A stretch of DNA of 7,191 nt from Gammaproteobacteria bacterium. GTDB lineage: Bacteria > Pseudomonadota > Gammaproteobacteria > Steroidobacterales > Steroidobacteraceae. The stretch spans positions 1-7,191 of the forward strand of contig JASHTN010000399.1 of assembly GCA_030040525.1 (NCBI GenBank), written 5' to 3'. The notes beneath the pieces were generated by a model. It ran no database searches. It worked only from the letters and a program-made list of their open reading frames with translations, and was not told where the DNA came from. The position numbers were made by a program, and so were the translations under genes. The stretch's first letter is position 1. Every line of letters begins with the position of its first letter. Shown piece after piece: positions 6,071 to 7,191 of the stretch.

Positions 6071-7191
6071 GTGAATGCTGTAGCGCCCGCGCTCAATCTC
6101 GCACCGCTGCTCGACGTGCAGGGCGTGTGCAAATCGTTCCGTAAGCCCGACGGCGACGAGCTGGTGGTGCTGGAGAAGGTCAATCTGCAGCTGCGCCCCG
6201 GAGAGATCGTCGGGCTCCTCGGTCGCTCGGGCTCGGGCAAGTCGACGCTGCTGCGCCAGATCGCCGGCCTCGATGGGCCGACCAGCGGCGTCGTCAACTA
6301 CCTCGGGCACCCGGTCTCGGGCCCCGCATCCGGCATTGCCATGGTATTCCAGAGCTTCGCGCTGTTCCCATGGCTCACGGTGCTCGAGAACGTGCAGCTC
6401 GGCCTCGAGGCGCAGGGAGTGGCCGAGGCCGAGATGCGCAAGCGCTCGCTGCAGGCCATCGACCTGATCGGCCTCGACGGCTTCGAGTCCGCCTATCCGC
6501 GCGAGCTCTCCGGCGGCATGCGCCAGCGGGTCGGCTTCGCCCGCGCGCTGGTCGTCCATCCCAACATCCTGCTGATGGACGAGCCGTTCTCGGCGCTCGA
6601 CGTGCTCACCGCCGAGACGCTGCGCGGGGATTTCCTCGACCTGTGGGGCGAGGGCCAGCTGCCGATCAAGTCGGTGCTGCTGGTCACGCACAACATCGAG
6701 GAGGCGGTCCAGATGTGCGATCGGCTGCTCGTCTTCTCGAGCAACCCCGGGCGCGTCGCGGGCGAGATCCCCATCGACCTGCCGCAGCCGCGGCACAGCC
6801 AGGACCCGCGCTTCCAGGCGCTCATCGAGCGCGTGTACGTCGAGATGACGGCGCGGCCGCGGGGCGTGCTACCCACTGCGACCAAGGCGGAGCGCTTCGC
6901 CGGCACCGGCATCGGCACCACGCTGATCCATGTGTCCTCGAACGTGCTGACGGGTCTCCTCGAGGCGGTCAGCGAGCCGCCCTACAGCGGCAAGGCGGAC
7001 CTGCCGGTGATCGCCGAAGAGCAGCACCTCGACGTCGACGAGCTGTTCCCGGCGGCGGAGGCGCTGCAGATGCTGCGCTTCGCCGAAGTCGAGGGCGGCG
7101 ACATGCGGCTGACGGAGGCCGGGCTGCAGTTCGCGCGCAGCGAGTCCGACGAGAGAAAGAGGCTCTTCGCCCGCCACCTCATCACCTACGT
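6071..7191 (+). CDS. ABC transporter ATP-binding protein with AAA-associated C-terminal domain (partial, runs off right edge)
   Basis: 373 codons are visible from a GTG start, with no stop before the window end. The N-terminal nucleotide-binding domain is complete: Walker A GRSGSGKST (51-59), Q-loop Gln94 in MVFQSFALFPW, signature LSGGMRQR (147-154), Walker B ILLMDEP (166-172), D-loop SALD (174-177) and H-loop His207 in LLVTHN. This arrangement is typical of the NitT/TauT-family ATPases. From about residue 285 a further region (LIHVSSNVLTGLLEAV ... ADLPVIAEEQHLDVDELFPAAEALQMLRFAEV) matches the AAA-associated C-terminal domain found in ATPases paired with fused double permeases. The domain has a winged-helix-like feel and may sense a signal or control the ATPase. 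The gene belongs with the upstream permease. The substrate is unknown; nitrate or sulfonate labels given to this family by similarity should not be trusted here. Confidence 0.93.
   Translation, partial: MNAVAPALNLAPLLDVQGVCKSFRKPDGDELVVLEKVNLQLRPGEIVGLLGRSGSGKSTLLRQIAGLDGPTSGVVNYLGHPVSGPASGIAMVFQSFALFPWLTVLENVQLGLEAQGVAEAEMRKRSLQAIDLIGLDGFESAYPRELSGGMRQRVGFARALVVHPNILLMDEPFSALDVLTAETLRGDFLDLWGEGQLPIKSVLLVTHNIEEAVQMCDRLLVFSSNPGRVAGEIPIDLPQPRHSQDPRFQALIERVYVEMTARPRGVLPTATKAERFAGTGIGTTLIHVSSNVLTGLLEAVSEPPYSGKADLPVIAEEQHLDVDELFPAAEALQMLRFAEVEGGDMRLTEAGLQFARSESDERKRLFARHLITY

Noticed and set aside
4237..6144. Plus-strand open frame of 635 codons over the permease
   Set aside because: Its product is Arg/Gly/Ala-rich with no membrane segments, whereas the overlapping frame gives a well-formed permease with both EAA loops.
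5327..6796. Minus-strand open frame of 489 codons antisense to the permease and ATPase
   Set aside because: Composition is His/Arg/Asp/Glu-rich as expected for the antisense of GC-biased codons; the sense frames carry complete motifs.

Overview
The window is GC-rich, densely coding bacterial DNA. Its gene content is typical of a pigment-making proteobacterium. An XanB2-type chorismatase next to aryl-polyene (APE/xanthomonadin) genes points to a gammaproteobacterium of the Xanthomonadales/Nevskiales/Steroidobacter kind. That placement is inferred from gene content only, because no rRNA or other marker is present.

Layout. Positions 1-4246 hold six tightly packed genes on the minus strand, in transcription order: a small secreted protein built from 11-residue repeats (4246-3914), an XanB2/Hyg5-like chorismatase (3894-2830), a family 2 glycosyltransferase (2825-2055), an acyl carrier protein (2023-1718), an aryl-polyene-type AMP-ligase (about 1714-347) and a hotdog-fold 3-hydroxyacyl-ACP dehydratase (336 to beyond the left edge). 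Gaps are 0-31 bp, so this looks like one operon. Positions 4316-7191 hold a divergent pair on the plus strand: a fused double-domain ABC permease of the nitrate/sulfonate/taurine superfamily, then its ATPase with an AAA-associated C-terminal domain, which runs off the right edge. A 69-bp divergent intergenic region (4247-4315) separates the two units and contains a 15-bp inverted repeat.

How the genes fit together. The chorismatase would turn chorismate into 3-hydroxybenzoate (possibly also 4-hydroxybenzoate). The AMP-ligase would activate this aryl starter and load it on the ACP. Ketosynthase and ketoreductase genes, not in this window, would extend it, and the dehydratase would introduce the conjugated double bonds. 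The glycosyltransferase probably helps attach or decorate the finished polyene. The ABC transporter may be unrelated to the pigment.

The points most worth a second look are: the AMP-ligase frame, whose family-like N-terminus continues back to the ACP's amber stop with no ATG, GTG or TTG start in the stretch; the seven perfectly phased hendecad repeats of the small secreted protein; and the hairpin that sits on that gene's ribosome-binding region. I see no mobile element, CRISPR array, tRNA or rRNA. There is no non-coding stretch over 300 bp.
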